DNA of 64,000 nucleotides from Ignavibacteria bacterium (GCA_019694675.1 JAIBBK010000081.1:1-64000); one strand, 5' to 3'. Counted from the stretch's first letter, positions 17,260-26,123 are shown. Program-made: numbers and translations. Notes: a model not told the origin generated them from the letters alone.

Positions 17260-17718
17260 TTATCTGATTCCTGTAATTTTCACATCTCTCAGAGTGAGAT
17301 AGTAGATCTGCCCCGTGCATACGGAAGACTTCAGGGTAACACGCGCAAATATTTCTCTGTCAGATGAAGGAGATGCAATCTCACTCAATCGAGTACTGTT
17401 GATTTCGTCTCTGCTTGTAAGTTCCAGTAAGTTCCGCTGTTCACCGTTTTCATAAAAGAAGATCTGAATGCTTGCAAGGTCGGCGTCAGACATTCCGTCA
17501 AGCTCTATCTTTATTAATGTATATGCCGAAAAGTCAGCATTTCCAAGGCTCTTGGTCCTTATCTGTACAGCCGAGCAGTCGCCGTCAAGATGTTCGACAA
17601 TACCCGAAGCATTGATCAGAACCGTTCCGGACTGTATATCTGCTACCTGGTTGTCTGAACATGACGATATCATGAAAGGCAGGAGAAGCAGAGTCGTTAT
17701 TACTGTGAGTTTACGCAT
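17260..17718 (-). CDS. putative small lipoprotein, function unknown
   Basis: 152 residues from the ATG at 17718 (MRKLTVITTLLLLPFMISSC). This gives a short signal with a lipobox Cys at residue 20, implying a membrane-anchored envelope protein. The mature part is rich in beta-type stretches (GTVLINASGIVEHLDGD, SAVQIRTKSLGNADFSAYTL) with two further cysteines, and resembles a small beta-sandwich. I do not recognise a family. A longer in-frame start at 17835 lies inside dxs and is rejected. The chosen ATG overlaps the dxs stop by 8 bases (CATGCGTAA), so translation is probably coupled. Confidence 0.72.
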   Translation of the reverse strand: MRKLTVITTLLLLPFMISSCSDNQVADIQSGTVLINASGIVEHLDGDCSAVQIRTKSLGNADFSAYTLIKIELDGMSDADLASIQIFFYENGEQRNLLELTSRDEINSTRLSEIASPSSDREIFARVTLKSSVCTGQIYYLTLRDVKITGIR

Positions 17719-19621
17719 GAAGGATCTTTTTCGAAATAAACTCCTTAGCAATGCTGAAAATTCCTTCTGCATCAAGCCTGAGATCCTTATGGAGTTCTTC
17801 CGGCTTTCCGTGGTCAATGAACCTGTCCGGCACACCGTGTATCAGAATGTCGTTCTTGTACCCGTGCTGAACAGCAAATTCGCTGACGGCGCTGCCGAAT
17901 CCTCCGACAATAGTATTGTCTTCAACAGTGATTATCTTGCTGAATCTGCCCAATATGTCAAAAAGCATTTCCCTGTCAAGCGGCTTCACAAATCTTGCAT
18001 TCACGATCTCGGCAGAGATTCCTTCGCTTTCAAGAAGGTTTGCCGCGGTCCTTGCATTGTGAACCATATTGCCGACAGCAAGAACAGCGATGTCATTACC
18101 GGTCTTCAGTGTTTCGGACTTCCCGATTTCGATCTGTTTCATCTTACCGAGCTCAACACCGAACACATTACCGCGCGGATACCTCAGCGCAATCGGCCCG
18201 CGCTTGTACCTTGTTGCCGTGAAAAGCATGTCCCTCAGTTCCGATTCATCCTTCGGCGACATTATCACCATTCCGGGAACAAGTCTCAGATAAGTCAAAT
18301 CAAACACTCCGTGATGCGTTGCCCCGTCGGCGCCAACCAGCCCGCCCCTGTCAAGCACAAATACAACAGGAAGTTTCTGCAGTGCCGAGTCATGAATGAT
18401 CTGATCAAAAGCCCTTTGCAGAAATGTTGAGTAAATTGCCGCAACGGGTGTGAAACCTTCCGTTGCAAGTCCGGCGCAAAATGTAACCGCATGCTGTTCG
18501 GCAATTCCGACATCAAAATATCTGTCGGGAATTTCCTTCTGCATGTAGTTCAAACCGGTGCCGTCCGGCATTGCCGCATTGACGGCAACTATCTTATTGT
18601 CTTCCTTTGCAAGTTCAACCAGCGCTTCACCAAAGATCTTTGTGAAAGTAGGAAGGCTCGGCTTCTTGAATTCAATACCCGTGGACTTGTCAAAAGGGTT
18701 GAGAGCATGGATCTTCTGCGGATGGCTCTCTGCATAAGACGGCCCTTTGCCTTTCTCCGTGATTATGTGGAGAAGAAGCGGACCGGACATCTTGCTCAGT
18801 TCTTCAAATGTCTTCACAAGGTTCACCACATTGTGCCCGTTCACCGGACCGAAGTACCTGAAACCCAGAGACTCAAAAAGCATGCCCGGCGTTATTACAC
18901 CCTTAAGGCCGCCTTCAATACGTGCCGCAACTCTTCGCAGCCGGTCGCTGTGTTTCTTGTCGAGAACTTCTGTCAGTTCCCAGACCTTTGACCTGAACTT
19001 ATTGTAAGTGTCGTTGGTCATCAGGTCGTTAAAATAATTCTGAATGGACCAGACATTCGGCGCTATTGACATCTTATTGTCATTGAGGACCACTATGATG
19101 TCCTTCTTCAGCAATCCAATATTGTTCATTGCCTCATATGCCATGCCGCCGGTCATCGACCCGTCTCCGATAACTGCAATAACCTTATAGTTCTTCTTGA
19201 GGAAGTCTCTTGCTGTGGCAATTCCAAGTGCGGCCGATATGGATGTGGAAGCATGACCGGCTCCGAACACATCGTACTCGCTTTCGCTTCTTTTCAGAAA
19301 ACCGCTTATGCCGTCCTTCTGCCTGATCTTTTTTAAAGCTTCTTTCCTTCCTGTAAGGATCTTATGGATGTACCCCTGATGACCGACATCCCATACTATC
19401 TTGTCTTCAGGCGTGTTGAAAACATAATGCAGTGCGAGCGTGAGTTCGCACACGCCAAGCGATGCTCCCAAATGTCCGCCAATCTTTGAGATGGTGTCGA
19501 TCAAATATTCCCTTACTTCGTCAGCCAGTCCTCTTAGGTCCATCAGGTTCAGCTTTCTCAAATCGACCGGATAATTAATATCCTTCAGGAATCTCGTTTG
19601 CGAGATATCGAATTCATTCAT
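17711..19621 (-). CDS. dxs: 1-deoxy-D-xylulose-5-phosphate synthase
   Basis: 636 residues, the usual DXS length. The thiamine diphosphate site is at VIGDGSMTGGMAYEAMNN (GDG...NN motif, about residue 150), preceded by the GHQGYIHKILTGR segment. The central transketolase domain has FDVGIAEQHAVTFCAGLA with the catalytic Glu, and the DRGGLVGADGATHHG loop follows. It condenses pyruvate with glyceraldehyde-3-phosphate, the first step of the MEP isoprenoid pathway. The second enzyme, dxr, is at 24895 on the other strand. It lies 27 bases after xseB in the minus-strand run. The ATG at 19621 gives MNEFDISQTRFLKDINYP, a typical start. Confidence 0.94.
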   Translation of the reverse strand: MNEFDISQTRFLKDINYPVDLRKLNLMDLRGLADEVREYLIDTISKIGGHLGASLGVCELTLALHYVFNTPEDKIVWDVGHQGYIHKILTGRKEALKKIRQKDGISGFLKRSESEYDVFGAGHASTSISAALGIATARDFLKKNYKVIAVIGDGSMTGGMAYEAMNNIGLLKKDIIVVLNDNKMSIAPNVWSIQNYFNDLMTNDTYNKFRSKVWELTEVLDKKHSDRLRRVAARIEGGLKGVITPGMLFESLGFRYFGPVNGHNVVNLVKTFEELSKMSGPLLLHIITEKGKGPSYAESHPQKIHALNPFDKSTGIEFKKPSLPTFTKIFGEALVELAKEDNKIVAVNAAMPDGTGLNYMQKEIPDRYFDVGIAEQHAVTFCAGLATEGFTPVAAIYSTFLQRAFDQIIHDSALQKLPVVFVLDRGGLVGADGATHHGVFDLTYLRLVPGMVIMSPKDESELRDMLFTATRYKRGPIALRYPRGNVFGVELGKMKQIEIGKSETLKTGNDIAVLAVGNMVHNARTAANLLESEGISAEIVNARFVKPLDREMLFDILGRFSKIITVEDNTIVGGFGSAVSEFAVQHGYKNDILIHGVPDRFIDHGKPEELHKDLRLDAEGIFSIAKEFISKKILHA

Positions 19622-19648
19622 CAGTGGGTATAAAATTTTTTGAATATA

Positions 19649-19882
19649 CTATTTCCGGTCCTCTTCTTCAGCCCCAATTTTAGCGATTCTCAGTTCCGCA
19701 TCCTTGAGCTTATCCCGGCAGATCTTCAGCAGTCTGACTCCTTCTTCATACTCCTCAAGGATCTTGTCTATTGAATAGTCCGGTATCTCATTCTCAAGCC
19801 GGTTGAGGATCTCCTCAAGTTTTCTGAATGCTGTTTCAAAATTCTCAGATTCAGTCTGGTCTTTTGCTTTCTTTGTTTTCAA
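19649..19882 (-). CDS. xseB: exodeoxyribonuclease VII small subunit
   Basis: 77 residues with the family pattern NFETAFRKLEEILNRLENE followed by YEEGVRLLKICRDKLKDAELRIAKI, two antiparallel helices that bind XseA. Exonuclease VII degrades single-stranded DNA in both directions. The start is TTG at 19882, overlapping the xseA end by 32 bases. The acidic tail (GAEEEDRK) is ordinary for the family. Confidence 0.9.
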   Translation of the reverse strand: MKTKKAKDQTESENFETAFRKLEEILNRLENEIPDYSIDKILEEYEEGVRLLKICRDKLKDAELRIAKIGAEEEDRK

Positions 19883-21209
19883 TGTCCTTTAATTTTTCAT
19901 TTATGATTGCGTTTGAACTTCCGTCATAAAATCTGATCCCTACCGAGTCCCCCTTTTCAAGCATCGCATTTCGCTGAACAACATTCCCGTTCTTCGATAC
20001 TATTGCAAATCCTCTCTTAAGAACATTTTCCGGGTTGTAACTGCTCAGAAGCGAGGCAGATGAATCAAGGCTCTTGCTGCAATCCTTCAAACCGGCAGAA
20101 ACGCGCTGTAAGAGTTTGATCTTGATTTCGTCCAGTCTCTTTGCGGCATTTACCAGAGTATCTGCGGGTTTCTTGAAATGATAACTGTTCTCTATATTGT
20201 CCAGCCTTATTTTCAGAAGTGAAATCCTTGATGTCAATGCCGATCTCATTCCTTCATCAATGGTCTTCAGCAGTAACTGAAGATCTTTCATTCTTTCGGC
20301 AGGCTTTCTGAAATGATAACTCATTTCTATGGAATCTATTGCCTTCCTGAGTCTGCTCAATTTGGAGTTGATGTCAGCAGTCAGCGAGTCGTCGATTTCA
20401 TCCACGTCTCTTCTGAGCTCGCTGATATCCGGAAGAATCATTTCGGCAGCAGCGGAAGGGGTCGGAGCCCTGACATCTGCGACAAAATCTGCAATTGTGA
20501 AGTCAACTTCATGTCCGATAGCCGAAACAACCGGTATATTCGAACGAAAGATTGCACGCGCCAGGCTTTCGTCATTGAATACCCAAAGATCCTCCGCGGA
20601 TCCACCGCCTCTGGCAAGCACGATCACGTCTGCAGAATATTTCCTGTCGTTAGCAGTTTCCAGGGCTGAGATCAGCTCCATGGCTGCTTCTGCTCCCTGC
20701 ATTTTGGAATTTATGAGCATCAGGCTTATGACGGGATATCTCCTGGAGGCAATGCGGTAGAAGTCCTGCAAGGCGGCACCCGTCTCTGAAGTAATGATCA
20801 CCACTCTTTCCGGAAACTGCGGCAGCGGTTTCTTGTGCGATTTGTCGAACAAACCTTCTTTTCTCAGCTTCTCCTTCAGCTGTTCGAATGCAAGGAAAAT
20901 ATCACCGACACCCGCCACTCTCATATCCAGAATATCTATCTGGTATGAACCGCGCTTCGCGTAAACCGTGACTCTGCCCTTCACAATCACCTTCATGCCG
21001 TCCGCAGGCTTGAAGCTGAGCGCTTTGTTCAGAGAGCTCCACATCAGCGCATTGATCTGGGCATTTTCGTCTTTCAGGGCAAAGTAGAAATGCCCTGAGG
21101 AATGATGTTTGAAATTTGAGATCTCTCCCGTTACCTGCACAAACTGGAAATCCGCCTCAAGAACGGATTTGATCCTGCCCGTTAACTCAGAAACCGTTAT
21201 GCTCTGCAA
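19851..21209 (-). CDS. xseA: exodeoxyribonuclease VII large subunit
   Basis: 452 residues. An N-terminal OB-fold (ITVSELTGRIKSVLEADF, VQVTGEISNFKHHSSGHFYF) is followed by the catalytic core with VVIITSETGAALQDF, VIVLARGGGSAEDLWVFNDE and PVVSAIGHEVDFTIADFVAD. A long coiled-coil region then contains a near-repeat: SYHFRKPAERMKDLQ and SYHFKKPADTLVNA, about 60 residues apart. It is the catalytic subunit of exonuclease VII. The start is TTG at 21209, which gives the canonical short N-terminus. It heads the seven-gene minus-strand run down to 13904. Confidence 0.93.
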   Translation of the reverse strand: MQSITVSELTGRIKSVLEADFQFVQVTGEISNFKHHSSGHFYFALKDENAQINALMWSSLNKALSFKPADGMKVIVKGRVTVYAKRGSYQIDILDMRVAGVGDIFLAFEQLKEKLRKEGLFDKSHKKPLPQFPERVVIITSETGAALQDFYRIASRRYPVISLMLINSKMQGAEAAMELISALETANDRKYSADVIVLARGGGSAEDLWVFNDESLARAIFRSNIPVVSAIGHEVDFTIADFVADVRAPTPSAAAEMILPDISELRRDVDEIDDSLTADINSKLSRLRKAIDSIEMSYHFRKPAERMKDLQLLLKTIDEGMRSALTSRISLLKIRLDNIENSYHFKKPADTLVNAAKRLDEIKIKLLQRVSAGLKDCSKSLDSSASLLSSYNPENVLKRGFAIVSKNGNVVQRNAMLEKGDSVGIRFYDGSSNAIINEKLKDIENKESKRPD

Positions 21210-21279
21210 TTGTCATTCAGACTAATTCATTGTTAATTAGATGAAAAATTGTTTCTTTTGAAAGTCAATTTCATAAAAG

Positions 21280-21951
21280 ATGGGTATACTGATAGCTCTT
21301 ACGATAATTGTATCATGGTGTTCCGTTCTTCTTCTGCTGATGGCATATTCGCCGGCTGAGTTCACCAATCCGCTGATGTACGCGGGAATGTTGCTGATGA
21401 CGTTTCTTTATACGGGACTCTTCATCACCGCACATGATTCAATGCATGGAACAGTCTCGCGCAACAGGTTTGCTAATGATCTGATAGGTAGGATCTCATG
21501 CTTCCTCTTTGCCTCATTCTCTTACGGCAATCTGTTTCGGAAGCATCACATGCACCACAAAGATCCAACCGGGGAAAATGACCCCGACTTTGGCAAAGGA
21601 GCAGGGAATTTTCTTGTCTGGTTCATCAGGTTCATATTTGAATACTCGACAGTATCGCAGTTCATACTTATGGCTCTCATATTCAATATAATCTCTTATT
21701 TTTTTGGAGAAGGCCCGGCATTTGCCTACTGGCTTATCCCGTCGGTGCTTAGCTCGATACAGCTCTTTTATTTTGGAACATATCTGCCGCACAGGCATCC
21801 TGAGACCGGCCTACAGGCTCCGCACTTTGCACGTTCTCAAAGGAAAAATCATCTGACTGCCTTTCTTACCTGCTATTTTTTCGGATATCATCACGAGCAT
21901 CACGCGAGCCCCGGCACACCCTGGTGGAAGCTGTACAAACTGGTATCATAA
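21280..21951 (+). CDS. beta-carotene ketolase (CrtW)-like membrane di-iron oxygenase
   Basis: 223 residues of the fatty acid desaturase fold with the histidine boxes of CrtW ketolases: H52DSMH56, HHMHH at 89-93 followed by the CrtW-type NDPDF, YLPHRHPE at 168-174, and YHHEHHASPGTPWW at 203-216. Four or five hydrophobic segments suit an integral membrane enzyme. CrtW adds keto groups to the rings of beta-carotene or related carotenoids. The order and spacing of the boxes favour CrtW over ordinary acyl-lipid desaturases, but the substrate is inferred. No other carotenoid gene is near. It is divergent from xseA with a gap of 70 bases. Confidence 0.75.
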   Translation: MGILIALTIIVSWCSVLLLLMAYSPAEFTNPLMYAGMLLMTFLYTGLFITAHDSMHGTVSRNRFANDLIGRISCFLFASFSYGNLFRKHHMHHKDPTGENDPDFGKGAGNFLVWFIRFIFEYSTVSQFILMALIFNIISYFFGEGPAFAYWLIPSVLSSIQLFYFGTYLPHRHPETGLQAPHFARSQRKNHLTAFLTCYFFGYHHEHHASPGTPWWKLYKLVS

Positions 21952-22109
21952 CTCTGACATACAAAGGTGCAAATCCCTGTGATATCTTGCCGAAAGAACT
22001 AATCGGCGCATTTTCCAGACAAGTGTGCTTATCCTCCGATTTACAGCTTCAAACATTGCTTATATTAACGGAACGTAAGCAAATTCATTGCGGATGACAG
22101 TTAATCACA

Positions 22110-22140
22110 TTGCAAAAAAACATCTGTAATGATATATTTG
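22110..22140 (+). promoter_or_regulatory. promoter of the tRNA-Asn/tRNA-His unit (TTG-N20-TATATTTG)
   Basis: TTG at 22110-22112 and TATATTTG at 22133-22140, 20 bases apart, match the Bacteroidota sigma-A consensus (-33 TTG, -7 TAnnTTTG). The tRNA-Asn gene begins 7 bases after the -7 box, as expected for a start a few bases upstream. The same geometry recurs in front of tRNA-Ser. Confidence 0.7.
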
Positions 22141-22146
22141 CAGAAT

Positions 22147-22218
<72 letters not shown>

Positions 22219-22292
22219 CAATTCAGCCCCAAAGCCTTCTCTTTTCCTGTTTGGCACGGGCTTTGTAAATGCCTGTTACAGGTTACTTCAAT

Positions 22293-22366
22293 GGCGGGTA
22301 TAGCTCAGTTGGTAGAGCGTCAGATTGTGGCTCTGAATGTCACGGGTTCGAGCCCCGTTACTCGCC
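22293..22366 (+). tRNA. tRNA-His (anticodon GTG)
   Basis: Cloverleaf with an eight-pair acceptor stem (GGCGGGTA with TACTCGCC) that includes the extra G-1 opposite C73, the identity element of histidine tRNA. The D arm is GCTC...GAGC, the anticodon stem-loop CAGAT-TGTGGCT-type with anticodon GTG, and the T arm ACGGG-TTCGAGC-CCCGT. CCA is not encoded. Confidence 0.95.
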
Positions 22367-22505
22367 CGCTAAATCAAAACACAACTCAATAGCCTCTCAT
22401 TACAGATTTTACCAGGTCGGATTTTCAAAAAGGTTCTGTCCTTGAAATACTCTGTCCGATTAGGTAGTTTAAATCCCTTTAACTCAGTAAAAAAGCACGG
22501 AAACA

Positions 22506-23195
22506 TTGACATCAGAACAGCCTAATACTTCTGAGGAAACCGAAGTAAAGGATGATCAGCTTGAGGTTCCGGAGGAGTTCAGAGACGAGATATCGGATGA
22601 TGTCGAGAATCTGACCGAGGAGCAGCTGCTTCAACGCAAAGCAGACTTCGACTCCGAAGCTATGCCTCATATGGGCATCCTGCATGGCTATGCAGTGAAG
22701 ATCACGGGAAACCAGCTTGATGCAGACGACCTTGTTCAGGAAACTTTTCTGAGGGCTTTCAGATTTTTTGACAAGTTTGAAAAAGGAACCAATTGCAAAG
22801 CATGGCTGTTCCGTATCATGAAAAATTTGTTCATAAACAAGTACAGGAAGAACCAGAAAGAACCAGGCAAGGTTGACTACGCTGAGATCGAAAATTTCTT
22901 TGACACTATCAGGGCTGAAAGAGTTGACAGTTCTGACCTTCAGGAGAAAGTCTTTTCGAACCTCCTTGATGATGACGTAACCCGGGCTTTGAACTCACTC
23001 CAGGACGACTTCAAGACTGTCGTTATCCTGTGCGACATTGAAGGCCTGAGCTATGAAGAGATCGCAGAGTTCATTCAATGTCCGATAGGAACCGTAAGAA
23101 GCAGGCTGCACAGAGGAAGAAAGATGCTTCAGCAGAAGCTTTACGATTATGCAAAGCAAAGGGGCTACGACGTTGAAAACAACCTTATCAAGTAA
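22506..23195 (+). CDS. ECF-type RNA polymerase sigma factor
   Basis: 229 residues from a TTG at 22506. The first 45 or so residues are strongly acidic and not part of the sigma fold. Region 2 follows (about 55-118: HGYAVKITGNQLDADDLVQETFLRAFRFF, then KAWLFRIMKNLFINKYRK). Region 4 is a helix-turn-helix at about 160-210 (LQDDFKTVVILCDIEGLSYEEIAEFI and GTVRSRLHRGRKML). There is no region 1.2 or 3, so it is an extracytoplasmic-function sigma factor. The next gene, 41 bases downstream, encodes a single-pass membrane protein that fits an anti-sigma partner, followed by a thiol-oxidoreductase. The target promoters are unknown. Confidence 0.88.
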   Translation: MTSEQPNTSEETEVKDDQLEVPEEFRDEISDDVENLTEEQLLQRKADFDSEAMPHMGILHGYAVKITGNQLDADDLVQETFLRAFRFFDKFEKGTNCKAWLFRIMKNLFINKYRKNQKEPGKVDYAEIENFFDTIRAERVDSSDLQEKVFSNLLDDDVTRALNSLQDDFKTVVILCDIEGLSYEEIAEFIQCPIGTVRSRLHRGRKMLQQKLYDYAKQRGYDVENNLIK

Positions 23196-23236
23196 ATCAA
23201 ACAAAACCGTACTGTAAAAACTTTACACACTTTCTG

Positions 23237-24172
23237 ATGTCTGATTCAAATACCAGCAACCCTCAGGACACCCGTGATGATCAGGGCCGGAACAGGATCC
23301 ATGAACTGATCACCGCATACATAGACAATGAGATCCGCGATCCGCAAGAGCTTAAGGAAACAGAGGACGGGATCAGGAATGATGCCGACCTTCACAACAG
23401 GTTCGTTTTTGAGAAGCTCACCAAGAAAAGAGTCAATGAGTCGGGAAAACTCAGCGGTCCCCCTCTTTACCTGCAGAAGAAGATAGGTGAAGGAATTGAT
23501 GAGTATATAAAGAAGGCCTCTGCAAGACATTCAGCCGAAAGTGTAACACTTGACCGGACCAAACCTATCCAGCAGTCTTTTATAGACGAAAACAAACTGA
23601 ACCTAAAGAGAAATCTCTATATCGGAGTATCCGTTTTTGTACTGCTGATCGCCGGTATTTTGTATATAACTACGTACAGAGATTCGGGTCCGGTGCTTGC
23701 ATCCAATGATATGGTTGCGGTTTCACGAGATGTTTTCAATAAGATCATTGACGGCAAAGTCCCGCTTCAGATCAAGAGCAGTGACGCAAAGGTCCTCGCG
23801 GATTCCATGAACAAGTATCTCGATTTTAAGGTCTTTGTGCCTGATGTAAAGGACGCTCAGCTAGTTGGAGGCACCTGTAACGAAATCAACGGTGAGAAAC
23901 TCGCTCATATCATTCACAAGAAGGGAAACGTCTACATATACACATTGCAGGGCAACAAGGATCACATCCTTAGCAAAGGTTCAAGGATCGTCCTGTGCAA
24001 AGACTTCACTGAAAAAGTGAATAACGGCACGAACTGGTTTACATGCCTGAAGGAAAAAACATCCTCAGCAGTTATTTGGTACAAAGACAATGTGATATGT
24101 TCATCAGTTGCCCAGATGGATTCTGAAGACATTACAGCGGTACTAACCAATTACAGCAATCAAAATAAATAA
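23237..24172 (+). CDS. putative transmembrane anti-sigma factor with cysteine-containing outer domain
   Basis: 311 residues. The cytoplasmic part (1-120) opens with IHELITAYIDNEIRDPQELKE at about 21-41, resembling the N-terminal helix of anti-sigma domains but lacking the zinc-binding HxxxCxxC. A single membrane helix spans about 126-146 (NLYIGVSVFVLLIAGILYIT). The outer domain (about 150-311) contains all four cysteines of the protein, at 214, 254, 270 and 288. I do not recognise this outer domain. Its place directly after an ECF sigma gene supports an anti-sigma role. The cysteines and the downstream thiol-disulfide oxidoreductase suggest redox sensing, which is my inference. Confidence 0.65.
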   Translation: MSDSNTSNPQDTRDDQGRNRIHELITAYIDNEIRDPQELKETEDGIRNDADLHNRFVFEKLTKKRVNESGKLSGPPLYLQKKIGEGIDEYIKKASARHSAESVTLDRTKPIQQSFIDENKLNLKRNLYIGVSVFVLLIAGILYITTYRDSGPVLASNDMVAVSRDVFNKIIDGKVPLQIKSSDAKVLADSMNKYLDFKVFVPDVKDAQLVGGTCNEINGEKLAHIIHKKGNVYIYTLQGNKDHILSKGSRIVLCKDFTEKVNNGTNWFTCLKEKTSSAVIWYKDNVICSSVAQMDSEDITAVLTNYSNQNK

Positions 24173-24181
24173 CGGCAAATA

Positions 24182-24823
24182 ATGAAGAAGAACATTCTGT
24201 TCATCCTGCTTGCAATTGCAGCAGTTACAATAGGTTGCGGCAAGGAAACGATTAAGCAGGCAGCCAACGAAAAGCAAAATGAAAAGAAGGAAGCTCTCAC
24301 CAAGAATCAACCCGGTGATGTGAACACCGCTTCCAATAAGGGTGATGACAATATCAGACTGTATAAGATTGAGAAGGTGGAAAAGTCATCCAAGAAGAAA
24401 TCTGCACCAAATCTGATATGGACCGAAGGTGGGAAGGCGGCATCGCTGAATGATCTCAAAGGCAAAGTTGTGATGGTTAACCTATGGGCAACATGGTGCG
24501 GACCCTGTATAAAGGAAATGCCTGACCTTTCAAAGATATCTCAGGAATTGCCGTCTGATAAATTCCAGATGCTTGGCGTTAACATATTTCAGCAGGAAGG
24601 TACCAAGAAAGTCGATGATTTTCTGAAGTCAAATCCGGTAGCCTATCCCATCCTTGACGGTAATCAGGAAGTTGTAGATGCATTCGGAGAATCTAACGGA
24701 GCAAAGATCGAGGCAGTACCCACCACATTCATACTCGATAAGGAAGGCAACATTGCTGAAGTGATTGTAGGCAGCAGAAAGAAGGAAGACTTCCTCAAAA
24801 TGATCAACAAGTACATCAACTGA
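24182..24823 (+). CDS. TlpA/ResA-like thiol-disulfide oxidoreductase lipoprotein
   Basis: 213 residues. The lipoprotein signal ends with a lipobox Cys at residue 19 (AVTIGCGK), followed by a Lys/Asn/Glu-rich linker to about residue 75. The thioredoxin-fold domain carries WCGPC at 105-109 (NLWATWCGPCIKEMP) and the cis-proline loop AVPTTFILD. Such proteins reduce or exchange disulfides outside the cytoplasmic membrane, for example in cytochrome c maturation. Here it follows the cysteine-rich anti-sigma-like gene by 9 bases, so the sigma/anti-sigma/TlpA trio is likely one operon. A strong terminator follows at 24846. Confidence 0.85.
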   Translation: MKKNILFILLAIAAVTIGCGKETIKQAANEKQNEKKEALTKNQPGDVNTASNKGDDNIRLYKIEKVEKSSKKKSAPNLIWTEGGKAASLNDLKGKVVMVNLWATWCGPCIKEMPDLSKISQELPSDKFQMLGVNIFQQEGTKKVDDFLKSNPVAYPILDGNQEVVDAFGESNGAKIEAVPTTFILDKEGNIAEVIVGSRKKEDFLKMINKYIN

Positions 24824-24845
24824 AACGATAACATAACCGAAATTG

Positions 24846-24882
24846 AACTCAAGGATTAAGATTCTTAATTCTTGAGTTTTTT
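24846..24882 (+). terminator. intrinsic terminator between tlpA-like gene and dxr
   Basis: A 15-base-pair stem (24846-24860 with 24864-24878, one G-T pair) closes a 3-base loop and runs into six T (24877-24882). It ends the sigma/anti-sigma/TlpA unit. It also sits only 12 bases before the apparent dxr start, leaving no room for a promoter in between. Confidence 0.8.
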
Positions 24883-24894
24883 GTTGAAGGACTA

Positions 24895-26076
24895 TTGCGA
24901 AAAGGCGAAAAGAGAATCTGTATATTCGGCTCAACAGGATCTATAGGCAGGAACACACTTGCCGTAATAGACAATCTTATTTCAAACGGCAAAGACCTGA
25001 AGCTCCAATACCTGACTGCCGGCAAGAATGCCAGGCTTCTTTCCGAACAGATCGGAAAATACAATCCCGAAGCTGTAGTAATTGAGGATGAAGCATCATA
25101 TAAGGAGCTGAAAAGTTTCATAAGCGCAGGTTCAACCGAGATACTCTGCGGCACTGATGAGCTTCTGAACATTGCCGCCTGCGGAAGTTATGATCTGGCC
25201 GTGAGTTCGGTTTCAGGATTCTCCGGACTAGCCCCTACCTTAAGCGCGCTGAAATCAGGCAAGAACGTTGCACTTGCCAACAAGGAGACATTGGTTTCGG
25301 CAGGACATTTGGTTGAGAAGATAATGTCAGAGAACGGAACAAGCATTTATCCGATCGACAGCGAACATTCCGCAATTCTTCAGTGCATTGCGGGAGAAAG
25401 CAAGGAAAGTGTAAGCAAAGTGGTTTTAACAGCTTCCGGAGGCCCGTTCCTCTATTCCACCCGCGAGGAAATGGAAGCAGGTACACCGGAAAGAGCACTG
25501 GAGCATCCGAACTGGCGTATGGGAAAGAAGATAACGATCGACTCTGCAACCATGATGAACAAAGGGCTTGAAGTGATTGAAGCAAAGTGGCTCTACGGAC
25601 TGGACCTGGAACAAATCGAGGTGATTATTCACCCGCAGTCCATTGTTCATTCATTTGTTGAGTTTCACGACGGATCAGTGAAAGCTCAGCTTGGCGTACC
25701 CGATATGAAGATCCCGATACAGTATGCTCTTACTTATCCGGAAAGGATCACCTCTGACTATCCAAGAATAGACTTTACAGCACTTTCGGGACTCGAATTC
25801 ATGAACCCCGACCCCGACAAATTCAAATGCCTGTCAATCGCTTACGATGCAATGAGGAGCGGGCAGAGCTATCCTGCTGTTTTGAATTCCTCGAACGAAG
25901 CGGCAGTTAGGCTTTTTCTAAATGGGAAGATCGGATTCATGCAGATACCGGACATCATCCGTCAGCAACTTGACGACCACGTGCCGGAAGGCCTCAATGA
26001 GCCGGAAGATATAATCGAGCTCGACAGGAGGGTCAATGAGGATGTTGAAAGGCGCTTCAGGAAGATTGAAGCATAA
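24895..26076 (+). CDS. dxr: 1-deoxy-D-xylulose 5-phosphate reductoisomerase
   Basis: 393 residues. The N-terminal NADPH-binding motif is CIFGSTGSIGRNTL, followed by NVALANKETLVSAG, the metal/substrate segment PIDSEHSAILQC, TASGGPF and the HPNWRMGKKITIDSATMMNKGLE block that is nearly invariant in DXR. It converts DXP to 2-C-methyl-D-erythritol 4-phosphate, the committed step of the MEP pathway begun by dxs at 17711-19621. The start appears to be TTG at 24895, since no ATG precedes the glycine loop. The rseP gene follows by 47 bases, a pairing common in bacteria. Confidence 0.94.
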   Translation: MRKGEKRICIFGSTGSIGRNTLAVIDNLISNGKDLKLQYLTAGKNARLLSEQIGKYNPEAVVIEDEASYKELKSFISAGSTEILCGTDELLNIAACGSYDLAVSSVSGFSGLAPTLSALKSGKNVALANKETLVSAGHLVEKIMSENGTSIYPIDSEHSAILQCIAGESKESVSKVVLTASGGPFLYSTREEMEAGTPERALEHPNWRMGKKITIDSATMMNKGLEVIEAKWLYGLDLEQIEVIIHPQSIVHSFVEFHDGSVKAQLGVPDMKIPIQYALTYPERITSDYPRIDFTALSGLEFMNPDPDKFKCLSIAYDAMRSGQSYPAVLNSSNEAAVRLFLNGKIGFMQIPDIIRQQLDDHVPEGLNEPEDIIELDRRVNEDVERRFRKIEA

Positions 26077-26123
26077 GCAGACATTGAAAAACATTTTTTA
26101 CTCACATTACGTAATACTGTAAC

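Noticed and set aside
17719..17835. Longer start of the lipoprotein gene at 17835
   Set aside because: It lies within dxs and would precede the lipoprotein signal.
22056..22082. TTGCTTA-N13-TAAGCAA hairpin as a terminator of the CrtW-like gene
   Set aside because: It is only seven pairs, A-T rich, and has no following T run.
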